Shown one piece after another: positions 1-5,713 of a DNA stretch of 8,600 nucleotides (position 1 is the stretch's first letter; each line of letters opens with the position of its first letter). The DNA is taken from positions 1 to 8,600 of the forward strand of contig JAITJB010000026.1 of assembly GCA_031279155.1 (NCBI GenBank), written 5' to 3'. Both the position numbers and the translations under genes were made by a program. Source of the stretch: Deltaproteobacteria bacterium (GTDB lineage Bacteria > Desulfobacterota > Desulfarculia > Adiutricales > Adiutricaceae). The notes beneath the pieces are model-generated. The model made no database searches and was not told the origin of the DNA. It saw only the letters and a list, made by a program, of their open reading frames with translations.

Positions 1-211
1 TTATATGATAGAGCTCCCAAAATGTCAACGCATTTTTTAAAAGCGGCCTTTGGATTTGATTGGATTGGTCTACTTTGGCTCGGTTTCGTCTGGTTGTCTT
101 GGCTTTAGCCCATCGATAAATTTTTTAGGTACATTTTTGGTAACTCATGGCGTAAAGATCTTTGTCAAGCCAGAAAACGTTAAAATTAATTATAGCCAGG
201 TCATTTTTTGA

Positions 212-233
212 GGCCGGGCAATCGATCCTGGCC
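212..233. other. GC-rich hairpin in the upstream intergenic region
   Basis: GGCCGGG (212-218) pairs with CCTGGCC (227-233), giving seven pairs including one G-U around an 8-base loop. It is not followed by a T-tract on + and has no T-run in the right place for a - strand terminator, so it is reported only as a structure. If a gene ends at 108, it could be a 3' end stabiliser. Confidence 0.35.
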
Positions 234-279
234 AATAAGGCCATAAAAAAAACAAAAAATAGCCAAAAGTTTTAGGCGG

Positions 280-319
280 CCAATGTCTTGACCCTGTACG
301 GTCAAAACAGGCCCATTGG
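280..319. other. Nested inverted repeat
   Basis: Two perfect 6-bp arms are nested. The outer pair is CCAATG (280-285) with CATTGG (314-319). The inner pair is TTGACC (288-293) with GGTCAA (300-305), around a 6-base loop. The junction is asymmetric: 2 bases on the left and 8 on the right. It could fold as an RNA element or serve as a dyad binding site. No known family is recognised. Confidence 0.3.
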
Positions 320-407
320 TTTAAGGGCCAGGGTTGGTGATAGAGATAATGAACCCAACCGTCGGATGGGAAAGTTAAGAGTTAGCCTTGAAAGTCCCAA
401 TTTACGG

Positions 408-436
408 TTGAAATAACATAACAAATGCGCTACAAT
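408..436 (+). promoter_or_regulatory. Candidate sigma70-type promoter
   Basis: TTGAAA (408-413) and TACAAT (431-436) are separated by exactly 17 bases, and each matches five of six consensus bases. Transcription would begin near 443. That is just ahead of a short broken frame starting at 448 and about 370 bases ahead of tolQ, so the tol genes would have a long leader if this is their promoter. It is the best promoter match I found before tolQ, but I checked by eye only. Confidence 0.4.
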
Positions 437-447
437 TTGATTTGACC

Positions 448-648
448 ATGGGCCTTACCTTCGAAACCAATTTGCGGCCAAGAGATAGGCAAATTCTTAA
501 AGGTCAGTAACTTCTTAAAGATCAGCAAGTTATTGAAGATAGGCAAGTTCCTAAAGAACTTAGGTTGACCAGGTTGTTTCAAGATTTTCTACTAGCCTCC
601 CTGGAAAAGTTGGGCAGGGTGGATGACAATTTGAAACAAAAGGTTTAA
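448..648 (+). pseudogene. Possible short decayed reading frame with one in-frame stop
   Basis: An ATG at 448 opens a frame that meets TAA at 508 and then stays open to TAA at 646-648. The early stop lies inside copy 2 of the 18-bp repeat, where the neighbouring copy reads CAA, so a single C-to-T change would explain it. Restored, it would encode about 66 residues: a polar N-terminus, four 6-residue repeats of the form D-(R/Q)-Q-(V/I)-x-K, and a Leu-rich charged tail. No Shine-Dalgarno sequence is evident, and the candidate promoter would start the transcript almost at the ATG. The frame is short and could be chance. Confidence 0.2.
485..556. repeat. Four tandem copies of a degenerate 18-bp unit
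   Basis: Copies lie at 485-502, 503-520, 521-538 and 539-556 with no spacing. The first and last are nearly identical (ATAGGCAAATTCTTAAAG against ATAGGCAAGTTCCTAAAG) and the middle two diverge more. The period is a multiple of three, and read in the frame of the ATG at 448 each copy gives a similar six-residue unit. Confidence 0.75.
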
Positions 649-729
649 AATCCTTTTCCGGGACGAAATATGCCCAAGGTCGGTTTCGTTTTTTCTCAGC
701 CTAAAATTCTTAAACACGACCAAAAAATG

Positions 730-765
730 CGACTGACAGGCGCCTAATTTTAAAGAGATCAGTCG
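730..765 (+). promoter_or_regulatory. Stem-loop in the tolQ leader
   Basis: CGACTGA (730-736) pairs perfectly with TCAGTCG (759-765) around a 22-base loop that itself contains the palindrome AGGCGCCT (738-745). It sits about 50 bases upstream of the tolQ start. It could affect translation or mRNA stability, or be a protein-binding dyad. No riboswitch class is recognised. Confidence 0.35.
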
Positions 766-813
766 GGTTACGTCCCAATGGCGCTAAATCAAACCCCTAG
801 GGTAAAAGATTAA

Positions 814-1587
814 ATGAACCCAATCTGTTTTCTGACCCAGGTCGGCCAGTTGGCTACGGCCAATGTCACCGAGGTAAGCCTGGCTGGCCGGTCGATGGAC
901 TCTGAGATCTTGACCATGATGATGCGAGCTGGACCGATGGTCAAGGTCATCATGCTCATCTTACTTATGGCCAGCGTCATTTCCTGGTGTATCATCTTAC
1001 TTAAGTTTTTCCAATTCCATCGCTCTAGCCGCAACTCGGCTAAGTTTCTCGATAGCTTTTGGAAAAGCAGATCGCTCGCTTCTCTGTATTCCGAATCAGC
1101 TGACTACGGCACTTCGCCGGTCTCCCAGGTCTTTCGGGTCGGCTATCAGGAATTGGGCCGGGTCCACAAGGCCAAGCTCGATACCAGGCCAGCCATCGAA
1201 AACGTCGAACGAGCCCTCAGGCGCACGGCCACAGCTGAATCGACTAAGCTCTTTAAGTATCTGCCCTTCTTGGCTAGCTGCGGCAACGCCATGCCCTTTG
1301 TCGGACTTTTCGGCACTGTTTGGGGCATCATGGGCTCCTTCCATGAGATCGGACTTAAAGGCTCGGCCAATCTGGCCGCCGTCGCCCCTGGCATCTCCGA
1401 AGCCTTGGTGGCCACGGCTGCTGGTTTAGCCGCCGCTATTCCGGCGGTTATATTTTTTAACCATTACAATAGTCGCCTGCGCATCTTAGAGACAGACATG
1501 CATAACTTCATGTTTGATTTTGTTAACATACTAGAGCGCGATCTGATGAAAAATACTTCGCCAGTCGCTGGCGGCATGGATTACTGA
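814..1587 (+). CDS. tolQ: TolQ, proton-channel subunit of the Tol-Pal envelope motor
   Basis: An inner-membrane MotA/TolQ/ExbB-family subunit. With TolR it forms the ion-driven motor that energises TolA and keeps the outer membrane tethered during division. TM1 spans about residues 43-65. A cytoplasmic domain follows, then TM2 (about 150-174) with the family signature GLFGTVWGIM, and TM3 (about 197-215) within APGISEALVATAAGLAAAIP. Both conserved channel threonines are present, one in GTVWG and T201. The layout matches E. coli TolQ closely. The ATG at 814 adds about 27 residues before Met28 (895), where TolQ proteins usually begin. Neither start has a good ribosome site (AGGG at 799-802 is 11 bases from 814), so the true start may be 895. 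tolR begins one base after the stop, indicating one operon. ExbB is the alternative name, but gene order and N-terminus favour TolQ. Confidence 0.93.
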   Translation: MNPICFLTQVGQLATANVTEVSLAGRSMDSEILTMMMRAGPMVKVIMLILLMASVISWCIILLKFFQFHRSSRNSAKFLDSFWKSRSLASLYSESADYGTSPVSQVFRVGYQELGRVHKAKLDTRPAIENVERALRRTATAESTKLFKYLPFLASCGNAMPFVGLFGTVWGIMGSFHEIGLKGSANLAAVAPGISEALVATAAGLAAAIPAVIFFNHYNSRLRILETDMHNFMFDFVNILERDLMKNTSPVAGGMDY

Positions 1588-1588
1588 T

Positions 1589-2032
1589 ATGGCCATGGGT
1601 CCTATTGAAGATGGCCGGCAGGGCCGGGCCATGATGAGCGAGATAAACGTCACCCCCATGGTCGACGTCATGTTAGTGCTCTTAATCATCTTTATGGTGG
1701 CCGCCCCGATGATGACCCAGGGCCTGGAGGTCGATCTGCCTAAGGTGGACGCCAACGTCATGAGGACCGATAACAACACGGTTATCCTAACGGTCACCGC
1801 CGATGGCGGCGTTCAGATAGACGGCACGCGCCTAGCTAACATCAATAATTTAGACGCTCAAGTGCGGCAGGTCATGAGAACCAAAAACACCGAGGTCTTG
1901 TACCTTAAAGCTGACCGAAACGTCCTCTACGGTCGGGTGGCTTCCATCATGGGGGCCTTAAGGGAGGCCGGCATTACCAACGTCGGCTTGGTTACCGATC
2001 CGGCTGACCGGACTGAGTCCCTTAGCCAGTAG
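1589..2032 (+). CDS. tolR: TolR, ExbD/TolR-family motor subunit
   Basis: A 147-residue single-pass inner-membrane protein with a periplasmic domain, the TolQ partner. A short cytoplasmic tail ends in SEINVTPMVDVMLVLL, the hallmark TolR/ExbD segment. Asp26 is the membrane aspartate that carries protons (Asp23 in E. coli TolR). TM covers about residues 25-44. The C-terminal half (NTVILTVTADGGVQIDG, then YLKADRNVLYGRVASIMGALREAGITNVGLVT) is the usual periplasmic fold, full length for the family. The ATG at 1589 is one base after the tolQ stop, suggesting translational coupling. Met3 (1595) is an alternative start with little effect. The operon continues to the TolA-like gene 17 bases downstream. 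Confidence 0.94.
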   Translation: MAMGPIEDGRQGRAMMSEINVTPMVDVMLVLLIIFMVAAPMMTQGLEVDLPKVDANVMRTDNNTVILTVTADGGVQIDGTRLANINNLDAQVRQVMRTKNTEVLYLKADRNVLYGRVASIMGALREAGITNVGLVTDPADRTESLSQ

Positions 2033-2049
2033 GTTTTACGGCGGGTTTA

Positions 2050-3000
2050 ATGATGAGTATGACCAATAACCTATATGCGGCTCAGGACGGGCTTTTTGAG
2101 AGAAATTTCTTTCTGCTTTTGATCCTCTCAATAGTCCTCCACGCTTGCGTCTTTATTGGGGCCTCATTTCTCCCAGGGTTCTTGGGCGGCGATCAGTCTA
2201 AGGTTCTGCCCTATGACGTCTTAACGGTTAAATTATTGGGCTCCCTTGAGCCGCCGGCCCCGGCGGCGCCCCCGGCGCCGGTCGACCCCAATTTAAAGGG
2301 GCCTGACGTGGTTGAGCTGCCTCAAAGCGATCTCATTATTCCTCAGCCCACGCCCTTAGAGCGCATGATTACCCCTGTCATGCCCACTGACGTCATTCCC
2401 ATTGGCGAGAGGCCGCCAGATCAGCCGCCGCCAGATCCGGTCAAAAAAAACGAGGAGCCGCCGCCCAAGGTTACCCTGCCCGATAAGGTGCCTGAGGTCA
2501 AACCCAAGCCCAAACCTCAGCCCAAGCGGCCCAATAACGACGCGGCCATCAATAAGTCCATTGAGGAACTTAGGCGCAAAAAAGAGGCCGACCTCTTAGA
2601 TGAACAAATTAATAGTTCCATCGGTAACATCGCCCGCCAGAGGACTCAGGGTGACGGTACGTCAAGTAATGCCAATAGCGGGTCGCCTGATGGCACTAGG
2701 ATAGCCCCTGAAAAAGAAGCCTACTACCTTCAGATCCGGGCTATTATTCGTTCCAACTGGTTTCCGCCGCCTTTAGCCTTAAGTCCGGATCTTAAGTGTA
2801 CTTTTGTCATCGTGGTCGAACCAAACGGTCGAATCGCCGGCATCCGTTTGATGAGGCCTAGTGGCAGCCCCGAGTATGATCAGTCGGTCCAACAGGCTAT
2901 TAGCCGCTCATCGCTTCCCGGCCTGCCAGCGGCCTTCGAGGGCCGGAGCGACAACCCGTCATTTGAGTTCTCGTATAGTTACCTTAACACGGCCGGCTGA
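2050..3000 (+). CDS. tolA: TolA/TonB-like energy transducer
   Basis: The transducer arm of the motor: anchored in the inner membrane, crossing the periplasm, with a C-terminal domain that contacts outer-membrane partners. The TM anchor (about residues 20-45) holds the SxxxH motif (S27 and H31) used by TolA and TonB to engage the motor. A Pro/Lys-rich spacer runs about 68-160. A short charged helix (about 163-200) and a Gly/Ser/Asn linker follow. The C-terminal domain (about 223-312) has the TonB/TolA pattern YYLQIRAIIRSNWFPPP, VVEPNGRIAGIRLMRPSGSPEYDQSVQQAI. At 316 residues it lacks the long helical domain II of enterobacterial TolA and looks TonB-like in the middle, but its place after tolQR favours TolA. 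Starts at 2050, 2053 or 2059 are all possible; GGCGGG at 2040-2045 best fits 2053. Codons 131-133 cover a run of eight A (2443-2450). Confidence 0.87.
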   Translation: MMSMTNNLYAAQDGLFERNFFLLLILSIVLHACVFIGASFLPGFLGGDQSKVLPYDVLTVKLLGSLEPPAPAAPPAPVDPNLKGPDVVELPQSDLIIPQPTPLERMITPVMPTDVIPIGERPPDQPPPDPVKKNEEPPPKVTLPDKVPEVKPKPKPQPKRPNNDAAINKSIEELRRKKEADLLDEQINSSIGNIARQRTQGDGTSSNANSGSPDGTRIAPEKEAYYLQIRAIIRSNWFPPPLALSPDLKCTFVIVVEPNGRIAGIRLMRPSGSPEYDQSVQQAISRSSLPGLPAAFEGRSDNPSFEFSYSYLNTAG

Positions 3001-3031
3001 CCAGCTCATAAGAGCTTAGCGGGAGTACAAG

Positions 3032-4744
3032 TTGTATTTAGGCGTGGACGTGGGCGGAACCCACACTGACGCGGTCCTCCTAGAAGATGGTGGTCCTGGT
3101 TTGGTCCGGATCTTAGCTTCGGCTAAAGCCGTTACCAAAAAACGGGCCATCGATAGCTTGGACGCCGTCTTATCTGACCTTTTAAAAGGTCGCGACCCCG
3201 GAGCGGTTAAGCGTCTGACCGTCTCCACCACCTTGGGCTTAAATAGCGTTTTAACCGGGACCGCCGATCCGGTAGGTATTTTAACCACCTCCGGACCTGG
3301 TCTAGACCTAGACCCGGCCCAGTGGGGCCCGCTTTTTCGGGCCCTTCCGGGTAGCCAAGATCACCGGGGCCAGGTGGTCGAGGCTATTTCGCCCAATGAG
3401 GCTTTTAAGGCCGCCAAAGAGCTTTTGGATTTGAAGGCTTTGGCTCTGGTCGTAGCCTCTAAGTTTGGGCCGAAAAATCCCGAACTGGAAAATATCATGT
3501 TGGCCCAAGCCTTAAAGGCGGCTAAGGAAAATTCAGTCCACTCAGTTAAATCAGCTCAATCAGATCAAGCAGCTCTAACAGTCCCGGTTATGGCGGCCTC
3601 AAAGCTCTTTGGGCGTTTAAATTTTCCCCGTCGCTTAGGCGGCGCGGTCTTAAACGCCGCTGTCAAGAGGCTCTACGAAGATTTTTTTGACGATCTAACT
3701 AAGGCAGCTACCTTTCACGGCTTAAAGTGCCCCATCTACCTCCTTAAAGCCGACGGCGGGGTCATGGATATGCCCGCCGCTAGGGAAAGACCGGTTTTGG
3801 CCTTAGCCGCCGGCCCGGCAGCTAGTCTTTTGGGACTCTGGGCTTTATCAGGCGACAATAGTTCCGATGACGTTCTGATGATCGACATGGGCGGCACCAG
3901 TACCGATCTAGCTCTCCTTAGCCGTGGTAAGCCCCTTATGACGCCAAGCGGGCTCACCTTAGCTGAGAAGCCAACACTAGTTAGAGGGCTTCTAACTCAT
4001 TCTCTGGCCTTAGGTGGGGATACCGATCTGGTGATGGAAGATGGGAGGTTAGTACCCAAACCCATCCGGCGGGGACCGGCTTTGGCTTTAGATCCCAGCG
4101 GCTTGGGCAATAGATCGCCAACCTTAACCGACGCCTTTAACGTCTTAGGTCTTTGCAGTTTAGGCGATACCACTATCTCTAAAAAAGCCTTCGAGATCTT
4201 AGCCCCATCTCGGGCTAAAGAAGCGGCCTCCTTAGCCGTTGAAGCCGTTTTTGAACGCTTAAATACTGCAGCCAAGACCTTTATTGACGACGTCAACCGT
4301 CAGCCGGTCTATACCATCAGCGACTACTTAGTCGACTGGAAGCTTAAGCCTGTGCGGGCCGTTTTCCTAGGCGGCCCGGCTGAGACTTTGGCTCCTTTGG
4401 CCGAAAAAGCCCTTAGTATTCCATCTAGGGCCCCCATTGGCGCAGCCACGGCTAACGCCTTAGGCGCGGCCTTAGCTAAGCCCACTATGGAGGCTCAGCT
4501 GTACGCTGACACGGCCATGGGCGTTTTGAGCGCGCCGACCCTCGGCTGCCAGAGGTCCATTGGCTTTGATTACACCGTAACCCAAGCTAAAGAAGATCTT
4601 CTGGCCCTGATGGGCGGGGGAGCTGATTTAAGGATTACGGCTGAGGAATGTTTCTCTCAGCTCAGCGAGGCTGGACGCTCTGGCAAGGTCATCAGAGTGG
4701 CCGCCCAGAGCGCTCCGGGACTGATGGCGGGACTTTCCGCCTAA
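3032..4744 (+). CDS. Hydantoinase/oxoprolinase-family protein (HyuA-like)
   Basis: A 570-residue member of the hydantoinase A/5-oxoprolinase family, whose characterised members couple ATP hydrolysis to opening cyclic amides such as hydantoins or 5-oxoproline. The substrate cannot be told here. The N-terminal phosphate-binding motif is GVDVGGTHTD (residues 4-13). The central KADGGVMDMPAARERPV leads to AAGPAAS (about 239-265), and the second nucleotide motif is MIDMGGTSTDLALL (283-296). FLGGPAETLAPLA and the closing glycine-rich helix lie near 445-480. It is shorter than typical HyuA (around 690) and no hyuB-type partner follows, so it may be a stand-alone version. The TTG start at 3032 is supported by GGGAG at 3021-3025 and by the GVDVGG motif beginning at residue 4. 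It begins 31 bases after the tolA-like stop and a small AGCTC/GAGCT hairpin (3003-3016), so it may be co-transcribed with tol. A repeat insertion lies at residues 168-182. Confidence 0.85.
   Translation: MYLGVDVGGTHTDAVLLEDGGPGLVRILASAKAVTKKRAIDSLDAVLSDLLKGRDPGAVKRLTVSTTLGLNSVLTGTADPVGILTTSGPGLDLDPAQWGPLFRALPGSQDHRGQVVEAISPNEAFKAAKELLDLKALALVVASKFGPKNPELENIMLAQALKAAKENSVHSVKSAQSDQAALTVPVMAASKLFGRLNFPRRLGGAVLNAAVKRLYEDFFDDLTKAATFHGLKCPIYLLKADGGVMDMPAARERPVLALAAGPAASLLGLWALSGDNSSDDVLMIDMGGTSTDLALLSRGKPLMTPSGLTLAEKPTLVRGLLTHSLALGGDTDLVMEDGRLVPKPIRRGPALALDPSGLGNRSPTLTDAFNVLGLCSLGDTTISKKAFEILAPSRAKEAASLAVEAVFERLNTAAKTFIDDVNRQPVYTISDYLVDWKLKPVRAVFLGGPAETLAPLAEKALSIPSRAPIGAATANALGAALAKPTMEAQLYADTAMGVLSAPTLGCQRSIGFDYTVTQAKEDLLALMGGGADLRITAEECFSQLSEAGRSGKVIRVAAQSAPGLMAGLSA
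3533..3577 (+). repeat. Five 9-bp tandem copies inside the oxoprolinase-like gene
   Basis: Five consecutive 9-base units begin TCAG, TCAG, TCAG, TCAG and GCAG, at 3533, 3542, 3551, 3560 and 3569. They lie on codon boundaries and encode SVH-SVK-SAQ-SDQ-AAL (residues 168-182), a polar stretch between a Lys/Ala-rich helix and a conserved region. The reading frame is kept. It looks like a recently expanded surface loop. Confidence 0.7.
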
Positions 4745-4746
4745 GA

Positions 4747-4775
4747 TTTGCCTCTATTTAGCCTTTAGAGGTAAA
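4747..4775 (+). terminator. Hairpin just after the oxoprolinase-like gene
   Basis: TTTGCCTCTA (4747-4756) pairs with TAGAGGTAAA (4766-4775): ten pairs including one G-U, around a 9-base loop. It starts two bases after the stop codon. Its position suits a transcription end for the tol/oxoprolinase operon, but the following bases (CATTGTTATTTG) make only a poor T-tract, so it may instead be an mRNA 3' stabiliser. Confidence 0.4.
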
Positions 4776-4943
4776 CATTGTTATTTGAAAGTTATTGACC
4801 AGTTTTTCCCTGGACTGAGGTAAAATGCGCCTAAAATAGTCCACAAATGAACGATTGTTTACCAATTCTAATCCTGGTCATAACATAGCTAATTGTCTTG
4901 TTATTTTGACTTGCCCTTAATGTTTGTTGTTGGGATTTAAAAC

Positions 4944-4968
4944 TCTAGCCGGTAATTTATCGGCTAGA
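4944..4968 (+). promoter_or_regulatory. Perfect 8-bp stem-loop ahead of the helix-turn-helix gene
   Basis: TCTAGCCG (4944-4951) and CGGCTAGA (4961-4968) are perfect inverted repeats around a 9-base AT-rich loop. The element ends 27 bases before the AAGGAG ribosome site (4996-5001) of the downstream gene. A T-rich run follows at 4984-4993, too far off for a standard terminator. It may be a leader hairpin or an operator for the downstream DNA-binding protein. Confidence 0.4.
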
Positions 4969-5009
4969 ATCAGTAATGTCCGTATTTTTATTTCTAAGGA
5001 GAAATCGAC

Positions 5010-5456
5010 GTGACTAAAACAGATCAGTCAAAAGAGAAGAGCGAGCAGTCGCCGGTCGACTTCACCGAGTCTTCCAGCGTCTTTGACATCCAGGCCACCA
5101 AAGAGATTTTCACTCAGCTGAAAAAGATCAATGCGGCTTTGCCTGGCGCTCATCAGTCTCTCTTGTCAATTGTGGAAAACACCGGGGATAAGTCGCCTAA
5201 GCCCCGGACATACGCTCGCTACAAGGCCATCATGGAGTCGGTCAATAGTGGTGTGACCGTCTATACTACCTCCAAAAGGCTGAAAATTCCCTACTCGACC
5301 TGTCACGCTTACACCAGGATGACAGCCGAGCAGGTGGCCAAACTTAAGGCCGCCGATTCTGATTCTGAGGCTGATTCGAGCAGCCCCACTGAGACCCAGG
5401 CCCCCCAGAGTAAGGTGGCCCACCTTAAAGGGCATAAATCTAAGAAGAGCGAATAG
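5010..5456 (+). CDS. Small protein with a psq-like helix-turn-helix core
   Basis: 148 residues, family not recognised. The start is GTG at 5010, set by a strong TAAGGAG (4995-5001) eight bases upstream. The N-terminus (1-24) is polar and charged. A helix follows at about 27-44. The core (about 66-104, RTYARYKAIMESVNSGVTVYTTSKRL... to YSTCHAYTRM) fits a helix-turn-helix of the psq/homeodomain-like kind: helix, SGVTVYTTSKRLKIP turn, then a recognition helix starting at YSTCHAY. The tail is an Asp/Ser repeat (116-125) followed by Lys/Ser-rich residues ending KGHKSKKSE, probably disordered and possibly nucleic-acid-binding. The likely role is DNA binding, perhaps regulating itself or the SPFH operon downstream, but that is inference from position. 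It is monocistronic by spacing, with 265 bases before it and 363 after. Confidence 0.75.
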   Translation: MTKTDQSKEKSEQSPVDFTESSSVFDIQATKEIFTQLKKINAALPGAHQSLLSIVENTGDKSPKPRTYARYKAIMESVNSGVTVYTTSKRLKIPYSTCHAYTRMTAEQVAKLKAADSDSEADSSSPTETQAPQSKVAHLKGHKSKKSE

Positions 5457-5462
5457 GACCAT

Positions 5463-5498
5463 AACTATCCTAACTATCAAGACTATCCAGACTAGCCA
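5463..5498 (+). repeat. Four tandem 9-bp units after the helix-turn-helix gene
   Basis: The units are AACTATCCT (5463), AACTATCAA (5472), GACTATCCA (5481) and GACTAGCCA (5490). They are in the frame of the gene that stops at 5454-5456. Reading through that TAG would give D-H then NYP-NYQ-DYP-D before a second TAG at 5493-5495. The region is non-coding under normal termination. Confidence 0.75.
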
Positions 5499-5572
5499 GG
5501 CTTATAATTGCTCTGACTTACAAGGCTCTGACTTATAATGCCCTGACTAATATTCACTCTGGCTTATAATTG
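5496..5572 (+). repeat. Degenerate 15/31-bp repeat carrying three TATAAT boxes
   Basis: Related 15-base units start at 5496, 5511, 5526 and 5541, with another at 5558 after a 2-base gap. They share CTCTGACTTAYAA-like and GGCTTATAATTG-like cores. Exact TATAAT occurs at 5503-5508, 5534-5539 and 5565-5570, each 31 bases from the next. CTGACT motifs lie 16 bases before the third box (5543-5548) and 15 before the second (5513-5518), weak -35 matches. It may be a tandem promoter or a phased binding array. Confidence 0.6.
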
Positions 5573-5587
5573 ACAGCCCCGATGTCA
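5571..5587. promoter_or_regulatory. TGACA-N7-TGTCA dyad, operator candidate
   Basis: Perfect 5-base inverted repeat arms (5571-5575 and 5583-5587) around seven bases lie directly after the third TATAAT box. The spacing and position suit a repressor operator overlapping a transcription start, but arms of five bases can arise by chance. Confidence 0.25.
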
Positions 5588-5661
5588 GCTTGGGTTCTTA
5601 TTACGAATATTAAATAACAATAATAAATACCGAGTCATATTTTATCTATTGATAAAAAGGG

Positions 5662-5690
5662 TGGCCATCGGCTGGCTAAAATTTTATTTT
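5662..5690 (+). terminator. Weak terminator-like hairpin
   Basis: TGGCCA (5662-5667) pairs with TGGCTA (5673-5678), six pairs with one G-U, around a 5-base loop. AAATTTTATTTT follows (5679-5690). The stem is weak and the T-rich run begins four bases after it, so this is a tentative end for the helix-turn-helix transcript. Confidence 0.3.
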
Positions 5691-5704
5691 AAAAATCAAT
5701 TGTC

Positions 5705-5713
5705 TGATATACT
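5705..5713 (+). promoter_or_regulatory. Extended -10-like site before the SPFH gene
   Basis: TGATATACT matches the extended -10 form TGnTATAAT with one mismatch in the hexamer (TATACT, 5708-5713). The -35 position (about 5685-5690) is only AT-rich. Transcription would start about 100 bases ahead of the SPFH start codon. Confidence 0.3.

Larger units (their letters stand above)
1..813. other. Gene-free leader region upstream of tolQ
   Basis: No open frame here has convincing length or composition on either strand. An open frame runs in frame 1 from the window edge to a TAG at 106-108 (35 codons, ending in a Trp/Leu-rich hydrophobic stretch). It could be the C-terminus of a membrane protein whose gene lies upstream, but it is short enough to be chance. 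The rest holds hairpins (212-233, 280-319, 730-765), a promoter-like site (408-436), an 18-bp tandem repeat (485-556) and A-rich stretches (about 245-260). Base composition is more AT-rich than the flanking genes, as expected for non-coding DNA. The region may be an intergenic control region plus a decayed gene. Confidence 0.6.

Noticed and set aside
1..108. Open frame from the window edge ending in a Trp/Leu-rich stretch
   Set aside because: It might be the C-terminus of a membrane protein, but 35 codons without other evidence is too little to call a gene. An ATG at 22 has no convincing ribosome site.
485..556. CRISPR-like array
   Set aside because: The units are contiguous, only 18 bp, degenerate, and without spacers or nearby cas genes.
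637..652. GGTTTAAAATCC resembling a tRNA T-arm
   Set aside because: No matching acceptor stem, anticodon arm or D-arm is found around it.
2250..2267. Perfect GC-rich inverted repeat GCCGCCGG/CCGGCGGC inside the TolA-like gene
   Set aside because: It is explained by consecutive Pro/Ala codons in the Pro-rich spacer, and its loop of two bases is too short for a full stem. No regulatory role is supported.
4795..4826. TTGACC and TAAAAT as a promoter for the helix-turn-helix gene
   Set aside because: The spacing is 20 bases, too long for a standard promoter, and it lies far from the gene start. The TTGACT at 4906 likewise lacks a -10 at the right distance.
5454..5495. TAG codons as possible pyrrolysine or suppressed stops in the helix-turn-helix gene
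   Set aside because: tolR and the membrane-protein gene also end in TAG at natural positions, so TAG is used as an ordinary stop here.
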